Assembly (NCBI GenBank): GCA_028874215.1
Contig: JAPPLF010000061.1
Coordinates: forward strand, 173,607 to 237,606
Source of the DNA: Acidobacteriota bacterium
Lineage (GTDB): Bacteria > Acidobacteriota > UBA6911 > RPQK01 > JAJDTT01
Reading direction: 5' to 3'
Length of the DNA: 64,000 nt
Below, in pieces: positions 25,955 to 34,790 of the stretch. Both the position numbers and the translations under genes were made by a program. The notes beneath the pieces are model-generated. The model searched no databases, was not told the DNA's origin, and was given only the letters and a program-made list of their open reading frames with translations. Position 1 is the first letter of the stretch. The number at the start of each line of letters is the position of its first letter.

Positions 25955-27880
25955 ATGTCGAGAATCATCGGTATCGATCTGGGAACCACGAACTCCGTGG
26001 TGGCGGTGATGGAAGGAAACAAGCCGACCGTCATCGCCAACCAGGAAGGCGGCCGCACGACTGCTTCAGTCGTCGCCATCACCAAGAGCGGCGAGCGCCT
26101 GGTGGGCCAGGTGGCCAAGCGTCAAGCCATCACCAATCCCGAGAACACCGCCTATTCCATCAAGCGTTTCATGGGGCGCAAGTACGGCGAAGTGAACGAA
26201 GAGATCGGAATGGTCCCCTACCAGGTCTACGCCGCTGGCAACGGTGACGCCCAGGTGGTCCTGGGAGGCAAGAATCTCTCCCCACCCGAAGTGTCGGCCA
26301 TGATCCTGCAAAAGCTCCGGTCCGCCGCCGAGGAGTATCTGGGCGAGAGCGTCGCCCAGGCCGTCATCACCGTTCCGGCCTACTTCAACGACTCGCAGCG
26401 GCAGGCCACCAAGGACGCCGGAAAAATCGCCGGACTGGAGGTCCTGAGGCTCGTCAACGAGCCGACGGCCGCCGCTCTGGCTTATGGCCTGGACCAGAAG
26501 GAGGACCAGACCATCGCCGTTTTCGACTTCGGCGGCGGCACCTTCGACATCTCGATCCTGGAGGTCGGCGAGGGGATCGTCGAGGTCAAGGCCACCAACG
26601 GCGACACGCACCTGGGCGGCGACAACATCGATCAACGCCTCATCGACTGGGTGGTCGACGAATTCCAGAAAGATCAGGGAATCGACCTCTCCCGGGACAA
26701 GATGGCCCTGCAGCGATTGAAGGAGGCGGCGGAAAAGGCCAAGACCGAACTCTCCACGACCCAGGAGACCGATATCAACCTTCCGTTCATCACGGCCGAC
26801 GCCAGCGGTCCCAAGCACCTGAACCTGAAGCTGACCCGGTCCCGCTTCGAGCGGTTGGTGGAAGATCTGCTGCAAAGGACGGTGAAACCTTGCCGCCAAG
26901 CTCTGGCGGATGCCTCCATGAATCCCCAGGAAGTGAACGAGGTGGTTCTGGTCGGCGGCTCCACGCGGATCCCGAGAGTGCACGAGATCGTCCGCGAGTT
27001 CTTCGGCAAAGAGCCTCACAAGGGTGTCAATCCGGACGAGGTGGTCGGCGTAGGCGCCGCCGTCCAAGCCGGCGTTTTGGGAGGAGAGGTCAAGGATGTC
27101 CTGCTCCTGGACGTCACGCCGCTTTCTCTCGGTATCGAGACTTTGGGCGGCGTCGCCACCGTGCTGATTCCCAGAAATACGACCATTCCCACGCGCAAGA
27201 GCGAAGTCTTCTCCACTGCCGCCGACAGCCAGACTTCGGTTGAGGTGCATGTACAGCAGGGAGAACGGCCCATGGCCCGAGACAACAAGTCTCTGGGACG
27301 GTTTCACCTGACGGGAATTCCACCCGCCCCCCGGGGCATCCCCCAGATCGAGGTGACCTTCGACATCGACGCCAACGGCATCCTCAACGTGAGCGCCAAA
27401 GATCTGGGGACCGGAACGGAGCAGAAAATCACCATCACCGGCTCCAGCGGACTCAGCGACGACGAGATCCGGAATATGGTGAGGGAGGCCGAGGACCACA
27501 GCGAGGAAGACCGGCGGAAGAAGGAGGAGATCGAGGTCCGGAACCAAGCCGACAACCTGGTTTATTCCACCGAGAAACTGGTCAAGGACAACCGGGACAA
27601 GATTCCGGAAGCGGACGCCAATGCCGTCGAGGCGGCCATCGCCGAGACCCGCAAAGCCATGGAGGGAGGCGACGTGGAGGCCATCAAGCAGAGCATGGAA
27701 ACGCTGCAGCAGGCCTCGCACCAGGTGGCTCAGGCCATGTACCAACAGACTCAGCAGTCAGGACCTGCCGAGCCTCAGCCGTCCGGACCCGGCGGGCCGG
27801 AGAATCCTGCGGGTGGCGCTCAAGAGGATGATGGCCAGGTGATCGACGCCGAATACGTCGACGTGGACGACAAGAAGTAA
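25955..27880 (+). CDS. dnaK: Chaperone protein DnaK (Hsp70)
   Basis: 641 aa, full length. ATP-driven chaperone. N-terminal ATPase motifs: [53 protein letters not shown] and [17 protein letters not shown]. The linker [16 protein letters not shown] leads to the substrate domain, and the C-terminal tail ends in [19 protein letters not shown] lies 9 nt before the ATG. Neither grpE nor dnaJ is adjacent, so this may be a solitary or second copy. Confidence 0.98.
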   Translation: MSRIIGIDLGTTNSVVAVMEGNKPTVIANQEGGRTTASVVAITKSGERLVGQVAKRQAITNPENTAYSIKRFMGRKYGEVNEEIGMVPYQVYAAGNGDAQVVLGGKNLSPPEVSAMILQKLRSAAEEYLGESVAQAVITVPAYFNDSQRQATKDAGKIAGLEVLRLVNEPTAAALAYGLDQKEDQTIAVFDFGGGTFDISILEVGEGIVEVKATNGDTHLGGDNIDQRLIDWVVDEFQKDQGIDLSRDKMALQRLKEAAEKAKTELSTTQETDINLPFITADASGPKHLNLKLTRSRFERLVEDLLQRTVKPCRQALADASMNPQEVNEVVLVGGSTRIPRVHEIVREFFGKEPHKGVNPDEVVGVGAAVQAGVLGGEVKDVLLLDVTPLSLGIETLGGVATVLIPRNTTIPTRKSEVFSTAADSQTSVEVHVQQGERPMARDNKSLGRFHLTGIPPAPRGIPQIEVTFDIDANGILNVSAKDLGTGTEQKITITGSSGLSDDEIRNMVREAEDHSEEDRRKKEEIEVRNQADNLVYSTEKLVKDNRDKIPEADANAVEAAIAETRKAMEGGDVEAIKQSMETLQQASHQVAQAMYQQTQQSGPAEPQPSGPGGPENPAGGAQEDDGQVIDAEYVDVDDKK

Positions 27881-27928
27881 TCCGGTTTTTTCCAGCTGGG
27901 GCGGGAACGAAACAGATCCGCTTTCAAG

Positions 27929-28378
27929 TCAACAGGAATCGATCCCGGCCACACTCCGCTCCGCCTTCCGGAGACGGTCCCTGAGCTTGGCGAACGTCTG
28001 TTCCGTTCTCCGCTGCGCCGTCTGGGAACCGGAGCTTCCCGACAGCAGTTCCTTGACCCGGCGGAAGGAGTGCTCCAGGTCGGGAAGAATCCTGGCGGTC
28101 CGGGTGGGGTCGTAGGGGATGCAGACCCGGTCCAATCCCAACTCGGTGAAAATCACCAGGTAGCGAGCGCTGGTGATGTCGGGACAGACGACTTTTTTGG
28201 ATCCGGCCCGGATCTCAAAACCTAGAAGCGTGTCCATGATCCGGGGGCTGCACTTTCTGCCCGGCAGGCTGACGAAGCGAACTCTTCCGTCCAGAACATG
28301 TTCTTTGTAAACGGCCTCGATGCAGCCCGTCTCATGTTCGATGCCTTCCGTATCCATGTCTTGCACCGGCCCGACCAA
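27929..28378 (-). CDS. Conserved-looking hypothetical protein
   Basis: 149 aa, not recognised. From the TTG at 28378, which has AGAGGA 8 nt upstream; an ATG at 28357 is an alternative. The central part, with VRFVSLPGRKCSPRIMDTLL, FEIRAGSKKVVCPDITSARY and LVIFTELGLDRVCIPYDP, reads like a folded alpha/beta domain, and the C-terminus is charged and helical. It is cytoplasmic by composition. It is divergent from the DedA gene and convergent with dnaK. Confidence 0.55.
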   Translation of the reverse strand: MVGPVQDMDTEGIEHETGCIEAVYKEHVLDGRVRFVSLPGRKCSPRIMDTLLGFEIRAGSKKVVCPDITSARYLVIFTELGLDRVCIPYDPTRTARILPDLEHSFRRVKELLSGSSGSQTAQRRTEQTFAKLRDRLRKAERSVAGIDSC

Positions 28379-28486
28379 GGACGAAGTCCTCTATTGAATT
28401 CTAATAGATTCTATCGCTTCGGAGGTTCCGGCGAATGAGTGAGCCGAATCGGAACCCGAACAGGCTCATGGATCGGCTTTGGTAAC

Positions 28487-29155
28487 ATGTCTATCGAAAT
28501 GGCGCTTTTCACAGTCTGCGGCTTGAGCTTCTGGCAGCAGATCCAGGAGACGCTCAACGGCCTCTACGAGACGATCGTGGAGTATGGAGGGCCAGCCCTG
28601 CTGTTGGTGGCGCTGGCCGATTCCTCCTTCCTTTCCATTCCCGAAGGAAACGACATTCTGATCATTGCCTTGTCCACCGGACAGTCCTGGGACCTCATGT
28701 CCTATTACGTGGCCATGACCATCACCGGGTCGGTGATGGGATGCACGCTCCTGTACAGCGTCGGACGCAGAGGGGGGAACTTCGTCAAGAGGAGGTTGTC
28801 CGAGGAGAGGCGAACCGAGATGCGGCGGCTGTACAACCGCTGGGGGATCTGGACTCTGTTGGTGCCGGCCATCCTCCCCCCACCCACTCCCTTCAAGATC
28901 TTCGTCCTTTCCGCCGGACTCTTCCGGATCCCTCTGGCCCGATTCATTGTCCTGATCTCTCTGGGCAGGAGCATCCGGTACTTCATGTGGGGAATTTTGG
29001 CAGTCCTCTACGGCGAGGCGGCCAAGCAGCTCGTCCAGGAGGAAATGAAGACCGTGGGAGTGGTCCTTTTCGTGTCCCTGGCCGCCGTCTTGACGGGGAT
29101 CGTCCTGATCCGGAGAAGAAACCGAAAGAAGGCTTTCTCCGGGGAGGCTACGTGA
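28487..29155 (+). CDS. DedA/VTT-domain membrane protein
   Basis: 222 aa from the ATG at 28487 (a GTG at 28439 would add 16 residues). DedA-type proteins move undecaprenyl phosphate or phospholipids across the inner membrane. Seen here are YGGPALLLVALADSSFLSIP with PEGND, the GSVMGCTLLYSVGRRGG region (family G..LG....Y..GR), and VPAILPPPTPFKIFVLSAGL. The stop overlaps the GTG of the following lipoprotein. Confidence 0.8.
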   Translation: MSIEMALFTVCGLSFWQQIQETLNGLYETIVEYGGPALLLVALADSSFLSIPEGNDILIIALSTGQSWDLMSYYVAMTITGSVMGCTLLYSVGRRGGNFVKRRLSEERRTEMRRLYNRWGIWTLLVPAILPPPTPFKIFVLSAGLFRIPLARFIVLISLGRSIRYFMWGILAVLYGEAAKQLVQEEMKTVGVVLFVSLAAVLTGIVLIRRRNRKKAFSGEAT

Positions 29156-30030
29156 TCCCACCGGCCTCCGGTTCGGCAGGTCGCGCGCTCCTCGCGATCC
29201 TGATGCTGGCGCTGTTGCCGGCCGGCTGCAGAAAGGTCATCAAGACGAAGGTCCGGGTCGACAAGGCGCCGGTCCACCGACAGGTTCTGCACTCCACGCT
29301 CCCCGACCTGGTCCAACTGGTGAACTCATCCTACGCCGGTATGGAAAGCCTGGTCGCCAAGATGAGCCTGGAGTTGCAAGGGGAAACGCCGGACGAAAAC
29401 TACTATGAGCGCTATCGGAAAACACCTGCCCAAATCATCGCCCAGAGCCCCGATTCCATCCGCATCAACGTGCAGAATCCGTTGACTCGAACCACCATCA
29501 TCGCCATGGCCAGCAGCCAGGCCAAGTTCCAGATCTGGGCTCCTACGAAGAACAAGTTCGTCACCGGCAGCACCGATCTCGAGCGCAACGACGACAATCC
29601 CATCTACAACGTGCGACCGGAGCACGTCTTCCCGGCCATCCTGATTGAGCCGCTGCCGGTGGGGCCGTCGGCGGGGGTCTTCCTGATCGAGGAGACGGAC
29701 GCAAGATCCAAGTACTACGTCATCCATGAACTGGAAAGCGGAAATCTACGTCTAAAGAGGAGACTCTGGATCGAGCGCAGCAGGCTGGAACTGGTGCGTC
29801 AGGATTACTACGACACCGACGGGGGGGTTGCCAGCTTGATTCGTTACACTGCGCCCGTCGCTGAGGGTCAGGCGGTCGTCAACACCAGGATCGTGCTGGA
29901 ACGGCCCCGGGATCGATACACGCTCCGGCTCCGGTTGGACCCGAAGAGCCTGAAGACCGGGCGCCAATTGGAGGAACGGCATTTCGACCTGCCGATTCCG
30001 CCGGGAGCGGAATTGATCGAGCTGCGATAG
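29152..30030 (+). CDS. Lipoprotein, LolA/DUF4292-like fold
   Basis: 292 aa. The GTG at 29152 follows GGGGAGG and overlaps the DedA stop. A lipobox LALLPAGC ends the signal sequence at about residue 24. The mature part looks like the half-barrel of LolA/LolB/DUF4292 proteins (YAGMESLVAKMSLELQGE, QIIAQSPDSIRINVQNP, AKFQIWAPTKNKFVTGS). A role in lipoprotein or lipid handling at the outer membrane is inference. Confidence 0.65.
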   Translation: MIPPASGSAGRALLAILMLALLPAGCRKVIKTKVRVDKAPVHRQVLHSTLPDLVQLVNSSYAGMESLVAKMSLELQGETPDENYYERYRKTPAQIIAQSPDSIRINVQNPLTRTTIIAMASSQAKFQIWAPTKNKFVTGSTDLERNDDNPIYNVRPEHVFPAILIEPLPVGPSAGVFLIEETDARSKYYVIHELESGNLRLKRRLWIERSRLELVRQDYYDTDGGVASLIRYTAPVAEGQAVVNTRIVLERPRDRYTLRLRLDPKSLKTGRQLEERHFDLPIPPGAELIELR

Positions 30031-30111
30031 GCCGGAACAGGACACCGATTCGCCGGGATTCTCCCGGTCGGCGGAGACCGCCGATCCCCTGGCTGCCGGC
30101 GTCCGAAGACG

Positions 30112-30141
30112 TTGAAGCCCGATTCCGAACCGGTATACAAT
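30112..30141 (+). promoter_or_regulatory. Candidate promoter upstream of the ABC ATPase gene
   Basis: TTGAAG (30112-30117), 18-bp spacer, TACAAT (30136-30141), about 90 bp before the ATPase start in a 200-bp gap. Confidence 0.4.
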
Positions 30142-30229
30142 GGCGATTGCGGTTACCCTGGATCGTCCAGTCAAGGCTCGTGGCCGAGAGGGCTCCCGTC
30201 ATTTGATTTTCGCACCGGGACTCTCCTGA

Positions 30230-30940
30230 ATGAGGCACACTCTGGAAATGGATCGAGTCAAGAATCTGGTGGTAGCCGAGGACCTCCAGATGGTCTTTCG
30301 CATCGGAAAGATGGAGGTCCCCGCTCTCCGCGGCATCAACCTGAAGGTCCGGACCGGCGAGTTCCTGGCCATCATGGGACCCAGCGGTTGCGGCAAATCC
30401 ACACTGCTCCACCTCCTGGGCGGACTCCTGACCCCCTCTTCAGGCCGGATCTGGATCGACGGAGTGGAGATGAGCCTGGTCAGCGATGCGGAAAGGACCG
30501 AGATCCGCAAGATGAAGATCGGATTCGTCTTTCAGCGGTTCAATCTCCTGCCGACCCTGACGGCCCGGCACAACATCGAGCTGGCGTGCCGCATTCATGG
30601 CAACGGCCATCAGAATGAGGCCCGGACTCGAGAAATCTTTAAACTGTTGGGATTGGAGGGCAAGATGGATCACAAGCCCTCCGAGCTCTCAGGGGGCGAA
30701 CAACAACGGATCTCCGTTGCCCGCGCCGTCATCAATCGACCCGCCTTGCTCCTGGCGGATGAACCCACGGGAAACCTGGATTCCCAGAACTCCGACAACG
30801 TGCTCTCCATCCTGAAAGAGCTGAATCAGCGTTATAACCAGACCATCCTGATGATCACCCACAATCCGGATGCCGCCGCGGCCGCCAGCCGCGTCATCCG
30901 GATGATGGACGGCCGGCTTGTGAGCTCGGATTCCGAGTAG
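30230..30940 (+). CDS. LolD/MacB-type ABC transporter ATPase
   Basis: 236 aa. Walker [19 protein letters not shown] (about 49-66), Q-loop [14 protein letters not shown], signature [15 protein letters not shown], Walker [13 protein letters not shown] and switch LMITHN. This is the subfamily that pairs with LolCE- or MacB-like permeases. No permease gene is adjacent, so its partner must be elsewhere. An ATG at 30248 is an alternative start. A strong terminator follows. Confidence 0.85.
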   Translation: MRHTLEMDRVKNLVVAEDLQMVFRIGKMEVPALRGINLKVRTGEFLAIMGPSGCGKSTLLHLLGGLLTPSSGRIWIDGVEMSLVSDAERTEIRKMKIGFVFQRFNLLPTLTARHNIELACRIHGNGHQNEARTREIFKLLGLEGKMDHKPSELSGGEQQRISVARAVINRPALLLADEPTGNLDSQNSDNVLSILKELNQRYNQTILMITHNPDAAAAASRVIRMMDGRLVSSDSE

Positions 30941-30983
30941 ACTCCGCCGCCGTCGGCTTACCCGGAAGCTCCCCCAAAGTAAA

Positions 30984-31010
30984 GGAGCGGCGATTTCCAA
31001 TCGCCGAAAC
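30984..31010 (+). repeat. 27-bp palindromic repeat, copy C
   Basis: GGAGC, arm GGCGATT, loop TCC, arm AATCGCC, GAAAC: exactly 27 bp with perfect 7-bp pairing. It shares end blocks and length with the units at 3844, 5615 and 39746. Confidence 0.6.
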
Positions 31011-31039
31011 CCATTGTGACAAACCGGTCGACGAAGACT

Positions 31040-31067
31040 GGGCGATTCGAAATCGCCCCCCCTTTTT
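31040..31067 (+). terminator. Intrinsic terminator of the ABC ATPase gene
   Basis: Perfect 8-bp stem GGGCGATT / AATCGCCC with loop CGA, then CCCC and TTTTT. The arms resemble those of the palindromic repeat 30 bp upstream. It lies between convergent genes. Confidence 0.7.
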
Positions 31068-31068
31068 C

Positions 31069-31779
31069 TCAGAACTGAATGACGTTGACGTCGGAAGGCA
31101 GCTCCAGCTCGAACCTGGAAGCCGGCAGGTCCAGGTTCAAACGGACGTCTTCGAACCGGATCAGCAGGTAGTCGCGCGTGGGCTCCACCAGCTTCTGCTG
31201 AATGGGGACCCAGAGCCGGCCGTCGACCCAGAGCACGATACGGGAGAAAAAGGCGGAGACCTTGCCGGACCGGGGAGTCAGTTCGAGCGCGTAGGTCTCC
31301 CGGCCGCCGACCATCTCCGGACCCAGCCATCGTATGGAATAGGCATCGCGGAGAGCCTCCTTCTTGGAGGTGAAGCCCAGCAGCAGGAACTCCGCCCGAT
31401 CCTTTCTCGCCCCCAGATCGTACCGGTTGGCCTGCTTGAGAAGCGGCTGATAGAAGATCCCTTTCCCGTCATTGATCAGGAGCGTGCTCACGCCCGGCTC
31501 CGTGATGTCTCTGCGCAGACGGATCGCCTCATTCTCCCTGAGGAAATGAAATTCGCCCCGCTCTTCCTCGTCGAACTCCTCCAGGATGTCGGTCCATTTC
31601 TTCTGGATGATCCTCGCGCTCATGGATTGGAGATTTCCGCCTCTCCGGTCCATCTTCTCCAGAACCGACTCCAGGCCGGGCGCTGCCGGAACCGTCTCCA
31701 TGGCCCCCGACGGAAGGCCCGTGAAGAATCCCAGAAGCAGAAAGAGGAGGGAGATCCGCGCTGAATCCATTCGTTTCAA
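31069..31779 (-). CDS. lolA: Outer-membrane lipoprotein carrier LolA-like protein
   Basis: 236 aa with a cleavable signal sequence (hydrophobic ISLLFLLLGFFTG). The mature part has the LolA pattern: SMSARIIQKKWTDILEEFDE, ERGEFHFLRENEAIRLRRDI, INDGKGIFYQP and, near the end, VRLNLDLPASRFELELP, typical of LolA's last strands. It would ferry lipids or lipoproteins through the periplasm. The TTG start at 31779 overlaps the upstream stop (TTGA); an ATG three codons in is an alternative. Last gene of the mla operon. Confidence 0.8.
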   Translation of the reverse strand: MKRMDSARISLLFLLLGFFTGLPSGAMETVPAAPGLESVLEKMDRRGGNLQSMSARIIQKKWTDILEEFDEEERGEFHFLRENEAIRLRRDITEPGVSTLLINDGKGIFYQPLLKQANRYDLGARKDRAEFLLLGFTSKKEALRDAYSIRWLGPEMVGGRETYALELTPRSGKVSAFFSRIVLWVDGRLWVPIQQKLVEPTRDYLLIRFEDVRLNLDLPASRFELELPSDVNVIQF

Positions 31780-32621
31780 GGGGGTGAGATCTCCTGCCTG
31801 GAGGACGGCAGGACCCTTTGGTTGAAGGTCTGGACCTGAGATTTCTTCGGATCGGGTACGATCTCCTGCTGATTTTCAGGCTCCTGCCTCTTGGAAAAGA
31901 GGGAGCCGTCGAAGACCGAGCCCGGAGTGAGAAAAATAAAGCCCAGGATCATCACGCAGACCACGTCGTAGCGCCAGGTTCCCCGGACGTACCGCATCGA
32001 GCCCGCGGGCTGCCGGCCCGCGCGCCCCTGACCCGGCTTCGGCTCGGACGGCCTCATCTGGGAGCGGGTGTGGAGAATCCGGTGAATCACCGTCCAGTTT
32101 CCGATGACGGCGATGGCCCAGAGGACGGGTTCCATGAAGTAGAAGGAGCCGATGATGAGCAGAACCAGGCGTTCGGGCCGTTCCAGGAATCCGACCTTGC
32201 AACTGGGGATCAGGCATTCGGCCCGGGCCCTGGTGTAGCTGATCAGCACCGACCCCATCATGGCCACGCTCACCAGGACGACGTAGGTGAACCGGTCCTG
32301 TTGGCCGTAATAAATGATGAGGCCCAGGTAGATGATCAAATCCGAGTAGCGGTCCATCACCGAATCGAAGAAGGCCCCGAATGGAGTCGCGGTGTTGGCG
32401 GTCCGGGCCACCATCCCGTCCACCATGTCGAACAGGCCGGCGAGGATCAGCACCAGGCCGGCGGTAACGAAGTGGCCACTCGCAAAAACGAACGCCGCCC
32501 AGATGCTGGTGATGAACCCCAGAAAGGTGAGGTGATTGGGCTTGACGTGCAATGCCATCAAACACCGCACGATTCCCCTCAGGATGACCTGGGCTCCGTG
32601 GCCGATGGTTTGCGAAATCAT
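31776..32621 (-). CDS. CDP-alcohol phosphatidyltransferase, PI-phosphate synthase-like
   Basis: 281 aa. Six helices with the catalytic signature DG..AR...G..D...D: MVDGMVARTANTATPFGAFF, then DSVMDR (about residues 67-92). Segments RARAECLIPSCKVGFLERPE and the N-terminal VKPNHLTFLGF resemble phosphatidylinositol-phosphate synthases more than PgsA or PssA; the head-group acceptor is not settled by sequence. The last 90 residues form an extra basic, then hydrophobic, then polar tail not typical of the family. It sits between mlaD and lolA. Confidence 0.82.
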   Translation of the reverse strand: MISQTIGHGAQVILRGIVRCLMALHVKPNHLTFLGFITSIWAAFVFASGHFVTAGLVLILAGLFDMVDGMVARTANTATPFGAFFDSVMDRYSDLIIYLGLIIYYGQQDRFTYVVLVSVAMMGSVLISYTRARAECLIPSCKVGFLERPERLVLLIIGSFYFMEPVLWAIAVIGNWTVIHRILHTRSQMRPSEPKPGQGRAGRQPAGSMRYVRGTWRYDVVCVMILGFIFLTPGSVFDGSLFSKRQEPENQQEIVPDPKKSQVQTFNQRVLPSSRQEISPP

Positions 32622-32637
32622 GGATTCTCTCCCCGAC

Positions 32638-33939
32638 TCAGAACAGCTTGAATCGGATGGTCAGGAACTTCTTGGGATCCTGCCGGAAGTCATGGATCAA
32701 CTTCACCATTTCCGAAGTCAGATGATTCAGATTCTCGTAAAGCGCCTCGTCCTTCGCCAACCGTCCCAGGGTTCCCTCACCGTCCTGAACGGCCTCCAGG
32801 AACACCGCCATCTGGTCCATGGTTCGGCGCAGGTCCACATAGAGTTGATCATCCCTTGACAGTTTGCCCAGAGTGCCCTCTCCCGCTTCCATGCGCTGGG
32901 TAATGGATTGGAGACTCGCCGTAGTCTGTTCGATGCTGTCGTAGAGCGAGGGGTCCTTCGAGAGCTTGCCCAGAGTGCCCTCCCCCTGCTCGACTCGCCT
33001 GACGATTTCATCCATCCGGGCGGAAATGCCCCGGACGCTCTGGTAGATGTCATCCTCACGAATAAGGCTGGGAACGGTTCCCGGCCCTTCGATGAGACGC
33101 TCAGTGAGTATGGCCACCCTTTCGCTGGTTTGCTGGAACAAGGCCATGATCTTGTTGATGTTGTTGAAGAATTCGGGATTGGTCAGAAACTGGCCGACGG
33201 TACCCTCTCCTCTTCCCAATCCCCCCATGATTTCTTCCAACCGTCCTGACAGGGCCTCCACGTTGACCAGCACGTCGTTGGCTCCGATGATCAGTTCCCT
33301 GAAACCGGGCTCGGTGGAACCGGTGATCACCACGACCTCGTCGGTCTCCACGCCGAACCAGGTCTCGAATTCCTCTTCGACCACCAGCGCGGGCTCATCG
33401 GACCGCCCCAACGACACCTCCACGTACTTGTCGCCAAGCAGCCCGATGGACCCCAGCGAGATGTTGCTGTCGCGCTGGACCCAGACCCGGTATTCCTGCT
33501 TGATGTCCAGGTAGACCTCCACGTTCTGGAGCCGCCACCGGACTCTGTCGATCCCGGACTGGAGCTGCTTGAGACGCTCATCGTCGGGAGGCTGCTTGCG
33601 CCGCTCTTCCTCCGCCAGTCTTTCCAGTTCGCCGATCTCCGCCAAGGTGATCCGGTTCGTCTCGGTCGGGGGCATCTCGCCCGGCTTGGAGATCTTGATC
33701 CGCGAGACGTTGCCCGCTTCGACGCCGCCGATGAGGATGATGTCCGACGGTTTCAGCCCCGCAGTGTCGTTGAGGTAGGTCTTGGCTCGAAACGTCTCCT
33801 CCAAGAGGCCGACCCGGGTGCCGATGTTGAAGACGGCCAGACCCAGAATCGCCATGGTGACGACGGCGAAAAGCCCGACTTTGAGTTCCGCGAGACGGGT
33901 CGGTCTGCCTCTGTCTCTACCTCTACGCATGCTAATCAC
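32638..33939 (-). CDS. mlaD: MlaD/MCE-family lipid transport protein
   Basis: 433 aa from the GTG at 33939 (GAGGAG 5 nt upstream; GTG 33942 and ATG 33930 are alternatives). One N-terminal helix (about residues 19-42), then the MCE domain with a 60-residue charged insert (LAEEERRKQPPDDERLKQLQ), ending near EVSLGRSDE. The C-terminal half contains five related segments, such as GEGTLGKLSKDPSLYDSI, GEGTLGKLSRDDQLYVDL and GEGTLGRLAKDEALYENL, spaced 38-45 residues within predicted helices. These helices probably form the long needle of MCE hexamers that carries phospholipid between membranes. Confidence 0.9.
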   Translation of the reverse strand: MISMRRGRDRGRPTRLAELKVGLFAVVTMAILGLAVFNIGTRVGLLEETFRAKTYLNDTAGLKPSDIILIGGVEAGNVSRIKISKPGEMPPTETNRITLAEIGELERLAEEERRKQPPDDERLKQLQSGIDRVRWRLQNVEVYLDIKQEYRVWVQRDSNISLGSIGLLGDKYVEVSLGRSDEPALVVEEEFETWFGVETDEVVVITGSTEPGFRELIIGANDVLVNVEALSGRLEEIMGGLGRGEGTVGQFLTNPEFFNNINKIMALFQQTSERVAILTERLIEGPGTVPSLIREDDIYQSVRGISARMDEIVRRVEQGEGTLGKLSKDPSLYDSIEQTTASLQSITQRMEAGEGTLGKLSRDDQLYVDLRRTMDQMAVFLEAVQDGEGTLGRLAKDEALYENLNHLTSEMVKLIHDFRQDPKKFLTIRFKLF

Positions 33940-33995
33940 CACGGCTCCTCAAACCCCAACACACCTGGACTTCACGGTGGAAGTCCAGGGGAGCA

Positions 33996-34790
33996 TCAGG
34001 CCAGGAACTCACGGACGTACTCGTCGCCCCCCTCCCGGGAGGGGTCTCCTCCCTCATAGTGGATTCGTCCATCCTTGATCATGACGAATCGAGTGTTCCG
34101 CAATGTCGTCTCCGGGTCCACCGGCTTGAAGTCGACGGTGCCATCCGGCGCCTTCGTGGACACTTCCCCCGAAAGGGCGCGAACCGCCTGCAGGTCGTTG
34201 GTGACCAAAATCCCGGTTACGCCCTCCAGGTCCCGCAATCTCATGATGAGTTCGCAGGTGATTCTGCTGGTGATGGGATCGAGCCCTGCCGTCGGCTCAT
34301 CGTAGAGCATGATCCTCGGGCTGCCCATCAATGCCCGGGCGATGGCCACGCGCCTCTTCATTCCCCCCGACAGCTCGGTGGGCATCTTGTCGATGGCGTT
34401 CTGCAATCCCACGAATCCCAGGAGCCGGTACACCCAGTCGTCGATCTGATCCATGGTATACCCGTCGGACTCAATGACCCGATAGGCCACATTCTCCCAG
34501 ACCGTCAGGGAGTCGAAGAGAGCTCCCTCCTGGAATACGATGCCGATTTTCCGGCGAATCGGCATCAAGTCATCCTCGCGAAGCCGAGTGATCTCCTCGC
34601 CGTCCACGAACACGGACCCGGAATCGGGGCTGACCAGGCCCACCACCATTTTGAGGATGGTCGATTTCCCCGACCCCGATCCTCCCAGCAGGACCATGGT
34701 TTCGCCCCGGCGCACCTCCATGTCGAAATCTTCGAGCACCGTATGGTCCTCGTATTTCTTGGTGACGTTCTCGAAGCGGATCACACTCAA
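33996..34790 (-). CDS. mlaF: MlaF-type ABC ATPase
   Basis: 264 aa. Walker A LLGGSGSGKSTILKMVVGL, Q-loop GIVFQEGALFDSLTV, signature ELSGGMKRRVAIARAL, Walker B IMLYDEPTAGLDPITS; the GALFDSLTV segment is typical of MlaF. The usual switch His is replaced by Asn (ILVTNDLQAV), which may slow hydrolysis. The TTG at 34790 has GGAG 8 nt upstream and overlaps the permease stop. Confidence 0.88.
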   Translation of the reverse strand: MSVIRFENVTKKYEDHTVLEDFDMEVRRGETMVLLGGSGSGKSTILKMVVGLVSPDSGSVFVDGEEITRLREDDLMPIRRKIGIVFQEGALFDSLTVWENVAYRVIESDGYTMDQIDDWVYRLLGFVGLQNAIDKMPTELSGGMKRRVAIARALMGSPRIMLYDEPTAGLDPITSRITCELIMRLRDLEGVTGILVTNDLQAVRALSGEVSTKAPDGTVDFKPVDPETTLRNTRFVMIKDGRIHYEGGDPSREGGDEYVREFLA

